DNA of 64,000 nt. It comes from SZUA-217 sp964194555. GTDB taxonomy: Bacteria > Actinomycetota > Acidimicrobiia > Spongiisociales > ZC4RG35. Position numbers and translations under genes: made by a program. The number at the start of each line of letters is the position of its first letter. Positions within the stretch are counted from its first letter, which is position 1. This document shows, piece by piece, positions 8,438-17,029 of the stretch. Where the stretch lies: NCBI GenBank assembly GCA_964194555.1, contig CAXMMT010000007.1, positions 5,958-69,957 of the forward strand. Reading direction: 5' to 3'. Below the pieces are notes generated by a model that saw nothing but the letters and a program-made list of their open reading frames with translations, ran no database searches and had not been told where the DNA came from.

Positions 8438-8487
8438 GAACCTGAGGTAGTTAGGCCCGGATACGGGGGCCTAACTACCTCAGGTTC
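8438..8487. terminator. 21-bp perfect inverted repeat between convergent genes
   Basis: Arms at 8438-8458 and 8467-8487 are exactly complementary over 21 bp around an 8-base loop. It lies between the modC stop and the end of the convergent gene at 8501, so it probably terminates both. Neither side carries a run of T, and the stem is unusually long and perfect for a plain terminator. A repeat element serving as a terminator is possible. Confidence 0.65.
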
Positions 8488-8500
8488 ACAAAGGAGGGCC

Positions 8501-8980
8501 TCAGCCCTCGCTCATCTCGGCGAGGTCGGCTTCGAGCGTCTCCCTCTCTTCGGTGTCTTCGATTTCTGGGAGAGCGGCCTTTGCCAGATCCAAATGCTCG
8601 GTGAAGGTCTCCACATCGTCGACGTCGGCCGCGGCTCGTGCAATCGCCTCATGGGCGAAACCGGTCACGAATGGCCCGAGGTCGTGCTCCTTTGCGAGTT
8701 CGAGCGATCGGGCGCCAAACCGTCGGGAAAGGTCGGCGTAGCCGAGCACGGCGGCCACCCTCGACACTTGCCAGTCGGCGACTGCCCAGTTCCTCGGCTC
8801 ACCGACTTTGTACCAGTGATGACGCTGCGCGAATGTGGACGCAAGCATCTCCTCTTCCTGCTCGCGGGTCAGCTCGGTCTCGTCGAGCAGGGTCCACGTG
8901 TGGTTGAACGCCCTTGGTGCGAATGTGCGATGCCACCGGGCTACCTCTTCGGCGTTCGGGTTGTCGACGGGATTGGTCAC
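8501..8980 (-). CDS. Conserved hypothetical protein, all-helical
   Basis: A 159-residue acidic soluble protein of unknown function. GTG at 8980 overlaps the stop of the upstream desulfurase gene (GTGA) with a GGAGG spaced correctly; an ATG 30 bp further upstream is less likely. The protein begins with a conserved WHRTFAPRAFNHTW block. The rest is rich in A, E and L with helical repeats (FGARSLELAKEHD, HEAIARAAADVDD), suggesting a TPR-like helical bundle. No catalytic motif is visible. Coupling to the PLP enzyme suggests a shared process. Confidence 0.65.
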   Translation of the reverse strand: MTNPVDNPNAEEVARWHRTFAPRAFNHTWTLLDETELTREQEEEMLASTFAQRHHWYKVGEPRNWAVADWQVSRVAAVLGYADLSRRFGARSLELAKEHDLGPFVTGFAHEAIARAAADVDDVETFTEHLDLAKAALPEIEDTEERETLEADLAEMSEG

Positions 8981-10659
8981 TTGCCTGCCTCCGTTGGTGT
9001 CGGAAACCATCTGAGATCTTCTGCTTCGGTGGAGAGAGTCTGTTCGATCCCGTCATCGAGTGGCGCCTCGCTCAGGATCCTCTTTGCTTCTTCGATGTAG
9101 TCGTCCAGGGCGTCCAACGACACGGTCTTCGGTGCGGGCTGGGAGCCGGTGAAGTCGGCGTCCCACAAGCTCGCCGGGGGTTTGGGCAGTCCGTCGCGGT
9201 GTCTCCAAACACCCGTTTCCGTTTCGTATGTGTAGAGGGGGAGAAGCCGCCAGCCATCGGAGGCAATCATGTGGACTGCGTCAACGATGTATTCGAACTC
9301 GGCATCCGAGATGAAATAGTTGAAGTTCAGTCGTACCCATCCCGGTTTGAGAACCTCGCAGCCAGTGGCGATGACATCCTCGAAGCGACTGCTGGTTTCG
9401 AGGTCGATCCCGAGGAGACGGTGGCCGTAAGGCCCGGCACATGAGCACCCGCCGCGCGCCTGGATACCGAAAAGGTCATTGAGCAGGGCGACGACATAGT
9501 TGTGATGGAGTACTTTGTCCTCGGTCCTGATCACAAAGCTGACGATGGACAGCCGCTCGGCTTCGTGGTTGCCCAGAATATCGATACTGGGGTTGGTACC
9601 CCACGATCTGATGGCGCGCCGGATGAAGTCGTGTTCGAGCTCGCGGATGCGATCGGGGCCTACCTCGCTCTTCAGCTTGAAGACGAGTCCGGCTCGGATC
9701 GAGCCGATGATCGCAGGAGTGCCGGCCTCCTCCCGATGCTCCTGGTCGGCGATATAGGTGTGGTGGTCCGGGGACACGTATTGGACGATTCCTCCCCCCG
9801 GCACTGCGGGAACCTTGTTGGTGAGCAGGTCGCGGCGAGCAACCAGCAGACCCGGAGACCCGGGTCCGCCGATGAGCTTGTGCGGCGAGATGAAGATGGC
9901 GTCCTTGTAATCCCCGTCATCCAACTCGGCGGATCCCATGTAGATCCGGACATAGGGTGCCGAAGCGGCGAAGTCCCAGAAGCTGAGGGCGTCGTGTGCA
10001 TGAAGAATCCGTGAGATGGCGGCGGTGTCGGAGATGATCCCTGTCACATTGGAAGCGGCTGAGAACGAGCCGATCTTCAGCGGCCTTTGGGCGTATTCGA
10101 CAAGACGTTCTTCGAGTTCGCCCAAATCGATCTGACCGTCGGAGTCCTCGTTGATCTCGACGACGTCGGCAATCGACTCCCGCCAGGGAAGCTCGTTGGA
10201 GTGGTGCTCGTAAGGCCCGACAAACACGACCGGTCGACGGTTGTCGGGGATGGCGTCACCAAGGTGGTATTCCTTGTCGAGCGAGTCGGGAATTCGCAGT
10301 CCGAGGATCCCAATCAGCCGATCAACGGCCCCGGTGGCTCCGTTCCCGGCAAAGATCACGGCATGCTCGTCGTTGTTGGCGCCGATGCACTGTTTGATGA
10401 TGTCGCGGGCGTCCTCGCGGAACCGTGTGGTTTGGAGCCCGGTCCCAGAAGTTTCGGTGTGGGTGTTGGCATACATGGGAAGGACCTGATTCCTGATGTA
10501 GTCCTCGATGAAGGACAGGGACCGGCCCGACGCCGTGTAGTCGGCATAAGTGACCCGACGCAGGCCGAAGGGAGTCTCCACGGCGGTGTCCTTGCCGATT
10601 ACCGAATCGTGGATTGTCTTGACGAGGTCCACCCTGAGGGGCCGCCTTCCTAAGGTCAC
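8977..10659 (-). CDS. Class V aminotransferase / cysteine desulfurase-like PLP enzyme
   Basis: A 560-residue fold-type I PLP enzyme. The PLP lysine is in ISPHKLIGGPGSPG. The Asp/His pocket is in SFWDFAASAP, the substrate-binding stretch in THTETSGTGLQTTRF, and a Cys-containing loop in RGGCSCAGPYGHRLLG. It is longer than SufS or NifS (~400 residues), with an extra C-terminal ~80 residues. The family mobilises sulfur from cysteine or acts as a lyase; the exact substrate is not evident. GTG start at 10659; an internal GTG a few codons later is possible. It faces the LigD-type gene across 34 bp. Confidence 0.8.
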   Translation of the reverse strand: MTLGRRPLRVDLVKTIHDSVIGKDTAVETPFGLRRVTYADYTASGRSLSFIEDYIRNQVLPMYANTHTETSGTGLQTTRFREDARDIIKQCIGANNDEHAVIFAGNGATGAVDRLIGILGLRIPDSLDKEYHLGDAIPDNRRPVVFVGPYEHHSNELPWRESIADVVEINEDSDGQIDLGELEERLVEYAQRPLKIGSFSAASNVTGIISDTAAISRILHAHDALSFWDFAASAPYVRIYMGSAELDDGDYKDAIFISPHKLIGGPGSPGLLVARRDLLTNKVPAVPGGGIVQYVSPDHHTYIADQEHREEAGTPAIIGSIRAGLVFKLKSEVGPDRIRELEHDFIRRAIRSWGTNPSIDILGNHEAERLSIVSFVIRTEDKVLHHNYVVALLNDLFGIQARGGCSCAGPYGHRLLGIDLETSSRFEDVIATGCEVLKPGWVRLNFNYFISDAEFEYIVDAVHMIASDGWRLLPLYTYETETGVWRHRDGLPKPPASLWDADFTGSQPAPKTVSLDALDDYIEEAKRILSEAPLDDGIEQTLSTEAEDLRWFPTPTEAGK

Positions 10660-10693
10660 ATGCCGTACATGTACAGCACAACCTTAGGTTCGC
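10660..10693. promoter_or_regulatory. Divergent promoter region with two palindromes
   Basis: The 34-bp spacer between the desulfurase-like and LigD-type genes holds GTACATGTAC at 10665-10674. This is the core of an imperfect 18-bp palindrome flanked by TGC and GCA. A second palindrome, AACCTTAGGTT, ends near 10690. With so little room, promoters must overlap coding ends, and the palindromes are candidate operators for a shared regulator. No regulator gene is adjacent. Confidence 0.35.
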
Positions 10694-11695
10694 ATGGCTG
10701 ATCACACCACCGTGATCCTCGATGGCGAGGAGGTGCGCATCAGCAGTCCGGGGAGGGTTGTGTTCCCCGTGCAGGGTTGGACGAAGCTCGATGTGGTCGA
10801 GCACTTCGTTCGTGTAGCCGGGGGTGCCGTTCGTGGGATCAAAGGTCGGCCGACGATGCTCAAGCGGTATATGGAGGACGTGACGGTCGATCCGATCTAT
10901 CACAAGCGTGCGTCGAAGAACACCCCCTTCGAGACTGTCGATATCAGGTTTCCCTCACAGCGACCCGGGCGGATGAACGTTCCCCGCACCGGGGCCGACG
11001 TGGTTCGACTGGCCCAACTCGGCTGTCTCGATTTTCACCCATGGCCTGTCAGAGCCGAGGATATCGACCATCCCGACGAACTCCGACTCGACTTTGATCC
11101 CACGCCGGGGATCACCTTCACCCAGGTCAAGCAGGCTGCCGCCGGAGCAAACGAGCTTCTTGGCGAGGTCGGATTGGTCGGCTGGCCGAAGACATCGGGG
11201 AGTCGTGGGATGCACGTGTACATGCGTATCGAGCCCATCTGGGATTTCTTCCAAACACGGAGAGCGGTGCTTGCTTTTGCCCGCGAGTTGGAGCGGCGGA
11301 TGGAGGGCCTGGTCACCACCAAGTGGTGGAAAGAGGAGCGAGAGGGTGTGTTCGTGGACTACAACCAGAACGCCCGCGACAAGACGATGTCCTCGGCGTA
11401 TGGGGTGCGGCCCACCGGCTTTGTGTCGACTCCGATCACCTGGGATGAGTTGGACGATGTCGCAATCGAGGACTTCCCGCTCGGTGGTTTTGTCGATCGC
11501 TGGGATTCGGTCGGTGACCTCACCGCCGGCATTGACGATTCACATGGACAGATAGGCACCCTGATGGAGTGGGTGATTCGTGATGAGGAGAACGGCATCG
11601 GTGACGCCCCCTGGCCTCCCCACTACCCCAAGATGCCAGGCGAGCCACCTCGGGTCCAGCCTTCGAAGCAACGACGACCAGACGACGAGTACTAG
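10694..11695 (+). CDS. LigD-type DNA polymerase/primase (non-homologous end joining)
   Basis: A 333-residue stand-alone polymerase domain of the archaeo-eukaryotic primase class found in LigD. The catalytic Asp pair lies in RLDFDPTPG, the nucleotide-binding SGSRGMHVYMRIEP follows, and the downstream block FVDYNQNARDKTMSSAYGVRP is diagnostic. Nuclease and ligase domains are absent. It would add ribo- or deoxynucleotides at broken ends with Ku and a separate ligase. A lone ATP-dependent ligase lies 5 kb away at 17030-18049, and no Ku gene is in the window. Confidence 0.88.
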   Translation: MADHTTVILDGEEVRISSPGRVVFPVQGWTKLDVVEHFVRVAGGAVRGIKGRPTMLKRYMEDVTVDPIYHKRASKNTPFETVDIRFPSQRPGRMNVPRTGADVVRLAQLGCLDFHPWPVRAEDIDHPDELRLDFDPTPGITFTQVKQAAAGANELLGEVGLVGWPKTSGSRGMHVYMRIEPIWDFFQTRRAVLAFARELERRMEGLVTTKWWKEEREGVFVDYNQNARDKTMSSAYGVRPTGFVSTPITWDELDDVAIEDFPLGGFVDRWDSVGDLTAGIDDSHGQIGTLMEWVIRDEENGIGDAPWPPHYPKMPGEPPRVQPSKQRRPDDEY

Positions 11696-11716
11696 TGCTA
11701 CACCTATGGAGACGAG

Positions 11717-12190
11717 TCAGACCCTCGAAGGCGACTCCGTCCGATTCGTTGTGATCCCACTCGACTCGAGGCTGGCGCCGACACTCATGGCTGCGGCCAG
11801 CAACACGAGGTTCTTGAGTATGAACTCCCCTTCCACGGTCAAGTTGAAGGGGTTTCCGCTGTAGAAAGCAACGTCGGGCAGGATCACAAACACCAAGAAA
11901 GTTCCGATCATCTGAAAGACAAGGACCAGAAGCACCAGCCGAAGTGCTCGCCCTAGTGCCAGGCCAACGCCGACCAGAACCTCGATCACACCGAGAGCGG
12001 GAACAAACCAGTCCGAGTCGACCCAGTAGACGGTGGAGGCGACCAGTTCGACCACCGGCGAGGAACCCACGATCTTGAGTGCTCCGAACCAAATGAACAC
12101 GACCGCGAGTGACACCCGCAACGCCGGTGTCGACCAGCGTCGAAGGAAGGGGAGGAGAACCTTGTCGATCCGGGCGATGAGCGCTCTCAC
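11717..12190 (-). CDS. DoxX/YkgB-like four-helix membrane protein
   Basis: A 157-residue membrane protein (start at GTG 12190 preferred) with four hydrophobic helices and the segment LAVVFIWFGALKIVGSSPV typical of DoxX-type proteins. It ends with GEFILKNLVLLAAAMSVG. The open frame runs to 12307, but that would overlap the start of the divergent gene at 12267, so an internal start is likely. ATG 12268 is a second option. The family is linked to redox or respiratory membrane complexes, but no precise role can be given. Confidence 0.6.
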   Translation of the reverse strand: MRALIARIDKVLLPFLRRWSTPALRVSLAVVFIWFGALKIVGSSPVVELVASTVYWVDSDWFVPALGVIEVLVGVGLALGRALRLVLLVLVFQMIGTFLVFVILPDVAFYSGNPFNLTVEGEFILKNLVLLAAAMSVGASLESSGITTNRTESPSRV

Positions 12191-12266
12191 ACTCTGATCT
12201 TGCTTGAGTTTAGGGAGCAACCAGAAGTCGACTCGAAGCACGACGTGGTCTCCGTAGGCTGAGCGC

Positions 12267-13148
12267 ATGGACCTCGATCGCACGACTCTGCAGAAGAACA
12301 TCAACAAGCTCTATCGGCGCGAGCACGATGATCTCGGCAACTCAGAGACCTATCGGATGCTCGATGAAGCTCGTCGTTGGGACTTGAGTGCAACCTTGGC
12401 CAGCGGGGGTGTCGTTGGCTTCGCTCACGTGAATGTCGCCGACTGTGGAGTCCATGTAGCGGCGGCCGTCAACGCATGCCTCGACACCGATGCCGATACG
12501 GTGCTCGCCATCAGTGTGCTGCATGCCTTCACCGAAGAAATGGAGTTCGCACGCAGGGACGTCGCCGAAGGAGGCTCCTCGTCGGAGCATGCCACATGGG
12601 GTATCCAGGGACCGGGTCTCGACTTCCGCGACCAGTGGCGAGGGGACCACGCCATGCGCAGTCTGCGTCACTTCTGGGCCGCTGAGACCAAGCGTCGTGG
12701 CATCACCGACCGCAGAGTCGTCGAGCGCTATCCCTACCTTGCCGGCGGTAAGCCAGGTGACCTTCCCAACGTAGACGAGGTGGTTCGGATCGCTGAGAAC
12801 GCGGTAATCGTGACCACCGGGGATCAGTTTCACCACGGCATCGGGTACGGCACACCGCGAGCTAGCGCCCTCGAGGTTGAGCCGGATGGTTTGCTTGCCG
12901 CTCGCAGCAGCATGGAAGCGGGGATGAGGCTGATCGAAGTTGGTGACTATTGGGGATACAACCAACACTGCGTTTCCGCGAAGAGCGATGATCGCGACGT
13001 CGCTCAACTGTTTCGCTATCTGAGAGGGCCGTTGCGTGGGACGCTGCTCGATATCGGTCTGTCGGACTCGACCGAGCTTTACGACACCCCGTCCCCAACC
13101 TGGGCCGCCGGCGGCTTCATGAAGTTCGAGAAGGTTGCCCGAACGTGA
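12267..13148 (+). CDS. Uncharacterised protein with MEMO-like layout
   Basis: A 293-residue soluble protein. Conserved-looking segments are GVVGFAHVNVADCGVHVAAA, VLAISVLHAFTEEME, the block ERYPYLAGGKPGDLP, and VTTGDQFHHGIGYGTP. The order of an early His-containing turn, a middle His strand and a late D-F-H-H-G segment resembles the MEMO/extradiol-dioxygenase-like fold, where His and Cys residues line a metal pocket. This is pattern similarity only; other folds remain possible. It may share its promoter with the divergent DoxX-like gene. Confidence 0.45.
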   Translation: MDLDRTTLQKNINKLYRREHDDLGNSETYRMLDEARRWDLSATLASGGVVGFAHVNVADCGVHVAAAVNACLDTDADTVLAISVLHAFTEEMEFARRDVAEGGSSSEHATWGIQGPGLDFRDQWRGDHAMRSLRHFWAAETKRRGITDRRVVERYPYLAGGKPGDLPNVDEVVRIAENAVIVTTGDQFHHGIGYGTPRASALEVEPDGLLAARSSMEAGMRLIEVGDYWGYNQHCVSAKSDDRDVAQLFRYLRGPLRGTLLDIGLSDSTELYDTPSPTWAAGGFMKFEKVART

Positions 13149-13158
13149 TCTAGTGATG

Positions 13159-13547
13159 TCAGCCGGTGATGTTGTCGCGCCCTACGAGCTCGCCGTCGAC
13201 TCCGTTGCGGGCACCGAACTCCTCGGCTCTGTCCTCACCCATGTAGAGGCCGCCTGAGCGTGGCGATCCGGCGCACCTCCTCGAGGTCATCAGATATTTC
13301 GACCGTTCCCTCGACAAGGACATACCCATAAGGAGGTTCTTCATAGTCGACCACCAGAGCTGCTCTCGAGTCGGCGGCAAGATTGCGCGCCTTCAGGCTG
13401 CTGTACCAGGCGTTGAAGACAAGATCCTCTCCTTCGACTATGAAACACACAGTAACGACATGAGGCCGTCCATCAGGCCTCAAAGTGGCCAGCTTGCTGG
13501 TGTGAGTGCGTCCGGAAAGAAAAGGCCAGGCCCTCTGATCTACTCAT
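13159..13547 (-). pseudogene. Frameshifted PPOX/F420-type flavin oxidoreductase
   Basis: Three reading frames together encode a pyridoxamine-oxidase-like split-barrel protein. An ATG at 13547 opens in one frame. The conserved N-terminus (VDQRAWPFLSGRTHTSKLAT, then RPDGRPHVVTVCFIVEG) lies in the next frame through IATL near 13245. The C-terminal part GGLYMGEDRAEEFGARNG runs in the frame ending at 13159. Two short indels explain this, one just after the ATG and one near 13245. The C-terminus is also short for the family. It follows the exporter permease by 10 bp. A sequencing error could explain one shift, less easily two. Confidence 0.7.
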
Positions 13548-13557
13548 CTGTCGCATC

Positions 13558-14286
13558 TCAGAGGGCGTCGCGTTTGCGTAGTGCCCAGGTGAGTACCACA
13601 AGACCGACCAACACCGTACCCGCGATCTTGGCAACACCTCCGCCGACGCCGGCAACGACCGGGCCGAGAGCCTCTGAGGCTTCATCGCCGAACACAGAAG
13701 CCATATCTGCGTAGATCGACAGGGCAATTCTCCAGATCGAGAACTGGGCAATTCCCGGCACGGCGGAGGCGAGGATTGTCTCCACGACGATTATGTAGCC
13801 GAGGCCGACGAGGAGGGACCTGGGCACCAGATACCCAAGAGGCACGAACACAGCCGCGTAGCCGATTCCGGCGGCTACGAAGAGTGCAAGTCCGGGCAAT
13901 GCGATCGAGATGTCAGCTCCTAATGCGACGGTGGCCAGGGCGGTCGTCAGCCAACCGCCAAGAGCAACAGTCAGGACGGCGGCGATCGCAGCCAGCATCG
14001 AGGAGATGGCCAGGGACAAGCGAGACATCGGCCTCATGTAGATGTAGGGGAGGGTCCCGGCATCCCTCTCCTCGCGCAAGGTAGCCACAGTGAGTATCAG
14101 GGCCGCAATGGCGAATGAGTAGCCCGCGATCGCGATGATGTCGGAGTAGAGACCGGCCAGTTCGTCTGGGTCGGCATCGAAAGCGGCAAGCCAGTACACG
14201 AAGCCCGGAACCGAGGCGAGAGCCACGAGGCCGATGACTCTCCACTTCCGCATTAACCGGCGATACAGGTGACGCGCCAGAACCAT
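13558..14286 (-). CDS. ABC-2 type transporter permease
   Basis: A 242-residue permease with six hydrophobic helices and the segment TLREERDAGTLPYIYMRPMSR, which matches the cytosolic coupling loop of ABC-2 exporters. Its ATG overlaps the stop of the upstream ATPase gene by 1 bp (TGATG). It is the last intact gene of the four-gene exporter operon 16989-13558. Substrate unknown. Confidence 0.82.
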   Translation of the reverse strand: MVLARHLYRRLMRKWRVIGLVALASVPGFVYWLAAFDADPDELAGLYSDIIAIAGYSFAIAALILTVATLREERDAGTLPYIYMRPMSRLSLAISSMLAAIAAVLTVALGGWLTTALATVALGADISIALPGLALFVAAGIGYAAVFVPLGYLVPRSLLVGLGYIIVVETILASAVPGIAQFSIWRIALSIYADMASVFGDEASEALGPVVAGVGGGVAKIAGTVLVGLVVLTWALRKRDAL

Positions 14287-15203
14287 CAGCTTCCTTCGAC
14301 CAGGTATCGAAAGACCGACTCCAACGACTCGTCTAGAGGCTCAACATTTGTGATGCTGATAGCCGAGTCCAGAGCGACCTGGGGCAACAAACGAGCCAAA
14401 CCTCCCGCATCGGAAGCTTCGATCCGAAGCTGGCCATCTTCGACATGGACACCCACGACGCCATCGGAACCGATCAGCTCCGCCGCCAATTTTCTTGGCT
14501 CGGAGCACTCAACGAACACCTGAAGGGGTCTGTCGGTCATGGCGGCCCGAATCGTCGGAACGCTTCCAACGGCAGCCAACCGGCCATCCACCATCGCCAC
14601 GACACGATCCGCCATCCGCTCCACCTCCACAAGCACATGCGAGGAGACGATGACGGTTCGTCCGGCCGCTCCGAGGTCCTTGAAGAGTTCGATGAGCTGC
14701 GCCCTTTGCACCGGATCGGCGCCATTGAGAGGCTCGTCGAGTAGCAAGACGTCCGGGTCGGTCACCAGGGCAGCGGCAACTTTGGCGCGCTGACGCATTC
14801 CCTTGGAGAACCCACCAAGCTTGCGATGAGCGCTGTCGAGAAGCTCGACAGTTCCCAGCACAGTCTCGGCACGACCTTTGGAGTCATCGACGCGGGCTAG
14901 ACGAGCCGCCAGCTCGACAAATTGGCGCCCGGTCAGACGCTCATAAATGGCTTCGTCCTCGGGGACGAGCGACATTCTCTGGTAGATGGCCGAGTCGGCT
15001 CTCGGATTCACGCCGAGAACTGTCACCTCGCCCTGTGACGGGCGTTGCAACCCGGCTATCACCCTCAGCAGAGTCGTCTTACCTGCACCGTTGGGCCCGA
15101 GAAGTCCCGTGACACCAGGCCCGAATCCAATGGAAACCTCGCTGACCGCAACCTTGGGCCCAAACCACTTGGAAAGCTCGGTGACGACGACGGTATCGGT
15201 CAT
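14286..15203 (-). CDS. ABC exporter ATP-binding protein
   Basis: A 305-residue ABC-2 ATPase with Walker A GPNGAGKT, the DrrA-like signature GGFSKGMRQRAKVAAAL, Walker B VLLLDEPLNGADP and switch His in IVSSHVLVEVERM. A C-terminal regulatory extension covers ~215-305. It overlaps the upstream permease gene by 4 bp (ATGA) and the downstream permease by 1 bp, so one ATPase-permease pair is assembled from each half of this operon. Confidence 0.88.
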   Translation of the reverse strand: MTDTVVVTELSKWFGPKVAVSEVSIGFGPGVTGLLGPNGAGKTTLLRVIAGLQRPSQGEVTVLGVNPRADSAIYQRMSLVPEDEAIYERLTGRQFVELAARLARVDDSKGRAETVLGTVELLDSAHRKLGGFSKGMRQRAKVAAALVTDPDVLLLDEPLNGADPVQRAQLIELFKDLGAAGRTVIVSSHVLVEVERMADRVVAMVDGRLAAVGSVPTIRAAMTDRPLQVFVECSEPRKLAAELIGSDGVVGVHVEDGQLRIEASDAGGLARLLPQVALDSAISITNVEPLDESLESVFRYLVEGS

Positions 15204-16081
15204 GCCAGTTTCCGATATCGCCGGCGAACAATGACGACCGCTGCCACTACGACCACCACGACCACAGCAACGGACGTCCAGACTCCGAAACCTGCAATCT
15301 CGGCGGGATATTCGACAGTGTCCTCGAACAGGGCATCGCGGATGATTCGAGGGTGTTGGTCAAAAGCCAGCAAGGATGCCCAGCGTGCTCCAGGGAAAGA
15401 TGCCTCGGCCACTCTGGCGGCGATGCCTCCGCCGGCTGTCAGCAGCCCGAAGAAGGCGGCGGCGGCGATTCCGGTTCTGTCTATCAGAGCCGAAAGAACG
15501 AAGACAATGGCGCCGTTGAGTGCAATGAATGCAAGAGTCGTCACCGGAACCTTCCACAAGACGTCCAGTGTTTCCCCCATGTACGGAAGAAACCCGTCGC
15601 TGGCGATGAGTCCGAGACCGAGGTGCAAGACAATCTGGGGGACCATGTAGATCGCCGCGACCACCGTCACAAAGGCACCCACCTTCGAGACGAGATATCC
15701 GTCCACTGTCAGTGGCCGGGAGAAATAGACCGAGAGAACGCCCCTACTGCGGTCCGGTATGAGCAGAAGTGGTCCCGCCAGAGTCATGAACAGCAGGGAA
15801 ATGGCCGAGTAGAAATCGAATAGGCCGCCGTAGGTCGGAACACCCTCACGGAGACTCTCCTCGATGTTTCCTATGGCCCAGTGAATACCAATGAAGACTG
15901 CGGCCGCGATGAGGCCGACCGAAAGCAGTCCCCACGGGATGATCTTGAGCATTGCCTTGCGGCGTAGACCTAGTACCCGTCGAATTCCGTCCTTGTAGAC
16001 GGCCGATCTTGCTCCCGATGGTCCAGTGCGAGGCCCGTCGTAGGTGCGGTATCCGCGGTCGTAGATGATCTGGTCTGTCAC
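15200..16081 (-). CDS. ABC-2 type transporter permease
   Basis: A 293-residue permease with about six helices. The N-terminal cytosolic stretch contains YRTYDGPRTGP and RRVLGLRRKAMLKIIPWGLL, common in ABC-2 permeases of large actinobacterial exporters. The DRSRGVLSVYFSRPLTVDGY loop is the coupling element. Overlaps by 4 bp on both sides place it between two ATPase genes in a coupled operon. Confidence 0.82.
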   Translation of the reverse strand: MTDQIIYDRGYRTYDGPRTGPSGARSAVYKDGIRRVLGLRRKAMLKIIPWGLLSVGLIAAAVFIGIHWAIGNIEESLREGVPTYGGLFDFYSAISLLFMTLAGPLLLIPDRSRGVLSVYFSRPLTVDGYLVSKVGAFVTVVAAIYMVPQIVLHLGLGLIASDGFLPYMGETLDVLWKVPVTTLAFIALNGAIVFVLSALIDRTGIAAAAFFGLLTAGGGIAARVAEASFPGARWASLLAFDQHPRIIRDALFEDTVEYPAEIAGFGVWTSVAVVVVVVVAAVVIVRRRYRKLA

Positions 16082-16989
16082 GCGTCTTCTCCTTGGCGAA
16101 GAAAGAGGTCCTCGAGCGAAGCTGAACCTCTGACCATGCGAACCAGGCCGGAGCCGACGCCCGCCGCCTCTTCGACGATGGCCTGCTCGAGGGTCTCATC
16201 GCCAGGTCCGACAACGAACCGATGCCCTTCAACGGTGGTGTCAAAACCTCTCGCTCGGAGTCTGGTGGCCACCATCTCAGCATCATCGAGCACCTCGACC
16301 AGCACAGTTCCCAGCCTCTCGAAACCCTCCAAGGGACCCGAACGAAGAAGACTTCCTCCGTCGAGCATCACTACCCAGTTGCAGGTGTCCTCGATGTCGG
16401 TCAGTACATGTGAGCTGATGATGACGTTGATATCGAACTCGCCCAGCCTTCTGATCAGTCGGAGCATCTGCACCCGTCCCTCAGGGTCTAGACCGGAAGC
16501 CGGTTCGTCCAGCAGAAGAAGATCCGGATCGTGAACGATCGCCTGGGCGAGTTTGACTCGCTGCTGCATTCCCGTGGAGAAGTCGCCAAGGAAACGGAAT
16601 CTCTCTTCCTCCAGGCCGACCAGGAAGAGGGTCTCTGATGATCTTCGCTTCGCCTCTCGGGAGGGGATGCCGGCGAGCTGGGCTGCATAGGAGACAAAGT
16701 CGGCTGCTGTTTGATCCTTGGGGAGGCATTCGACTTCGGGCATGTACCCGATACGTGCGCGCACGGCGAGGGGTTCGGTCTGTGGATCGTGACCGAGGAC
16801 ACTCATCCTCCCGGAAGTGGGATGAAGGAGTCCCAGCATCAAGCGGAGCATCGTTGTCTTGCCCGCTCCGTTGGCGCCAACCAGACCGGTGATTCCCGGA
16901 GGCACCTGAAGGGAAAGATCTTGGAGGGCAACCACGTCGCCGTAATCGTGGGTCAGGTCGGAGACCTCGAGGATGCTGCTCAGACCCAT
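16078..16989 (-). CDS. ABC exporter ATP-binding protein
   Basis: A 303-residue ABC-2 ATPase beginning MGLSSILEVSDLTHDYG at ATG 16989. The frame is open 59 codons further upstream into the ligase gene, but that part is not ABC-like. Walker A is GANGAGKTT, the signature region FSTGMQQRVKLAQAI, and Walker B LLLLDEPASGLDP. It is the first gene of the double exporter operon, 40 bp after the ligase stop, and overlaps the permease by 4 bp. Confidence 0.88.
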   Translation of the reverse strand: MGLSSILEVSDLTHDYGDVVALQDLSLQVPPGITGLVGANGAGKTTMLRLMLGLLHPTSGRMSVLGHDPQTEPLAVRARIGYMPEVECLPKDQTAADFVSYAAQLAGIPSREAKRRSSETLFLVGLEEERFRFLGDFSTGMQQRVKLAQAIVHDPDLLLLDEPASGLDPEGRVQMLRLIRRLGEFDINVIISSHVLTDIEDTCNWVVMLDGGSLLRSGPLEGFERLGTVLVEVLDDAEMVATRLRARGFDTTVEGHRFVVGPGDETLEQAIVEEAAGVGSGLVRMVRGSASLEDLFLRQGEDA

Positions 16990-17029
16990 TGCCGCGAAGT
17001 GTGGCAGCTTCTCGCCGCCACCATGGCGG

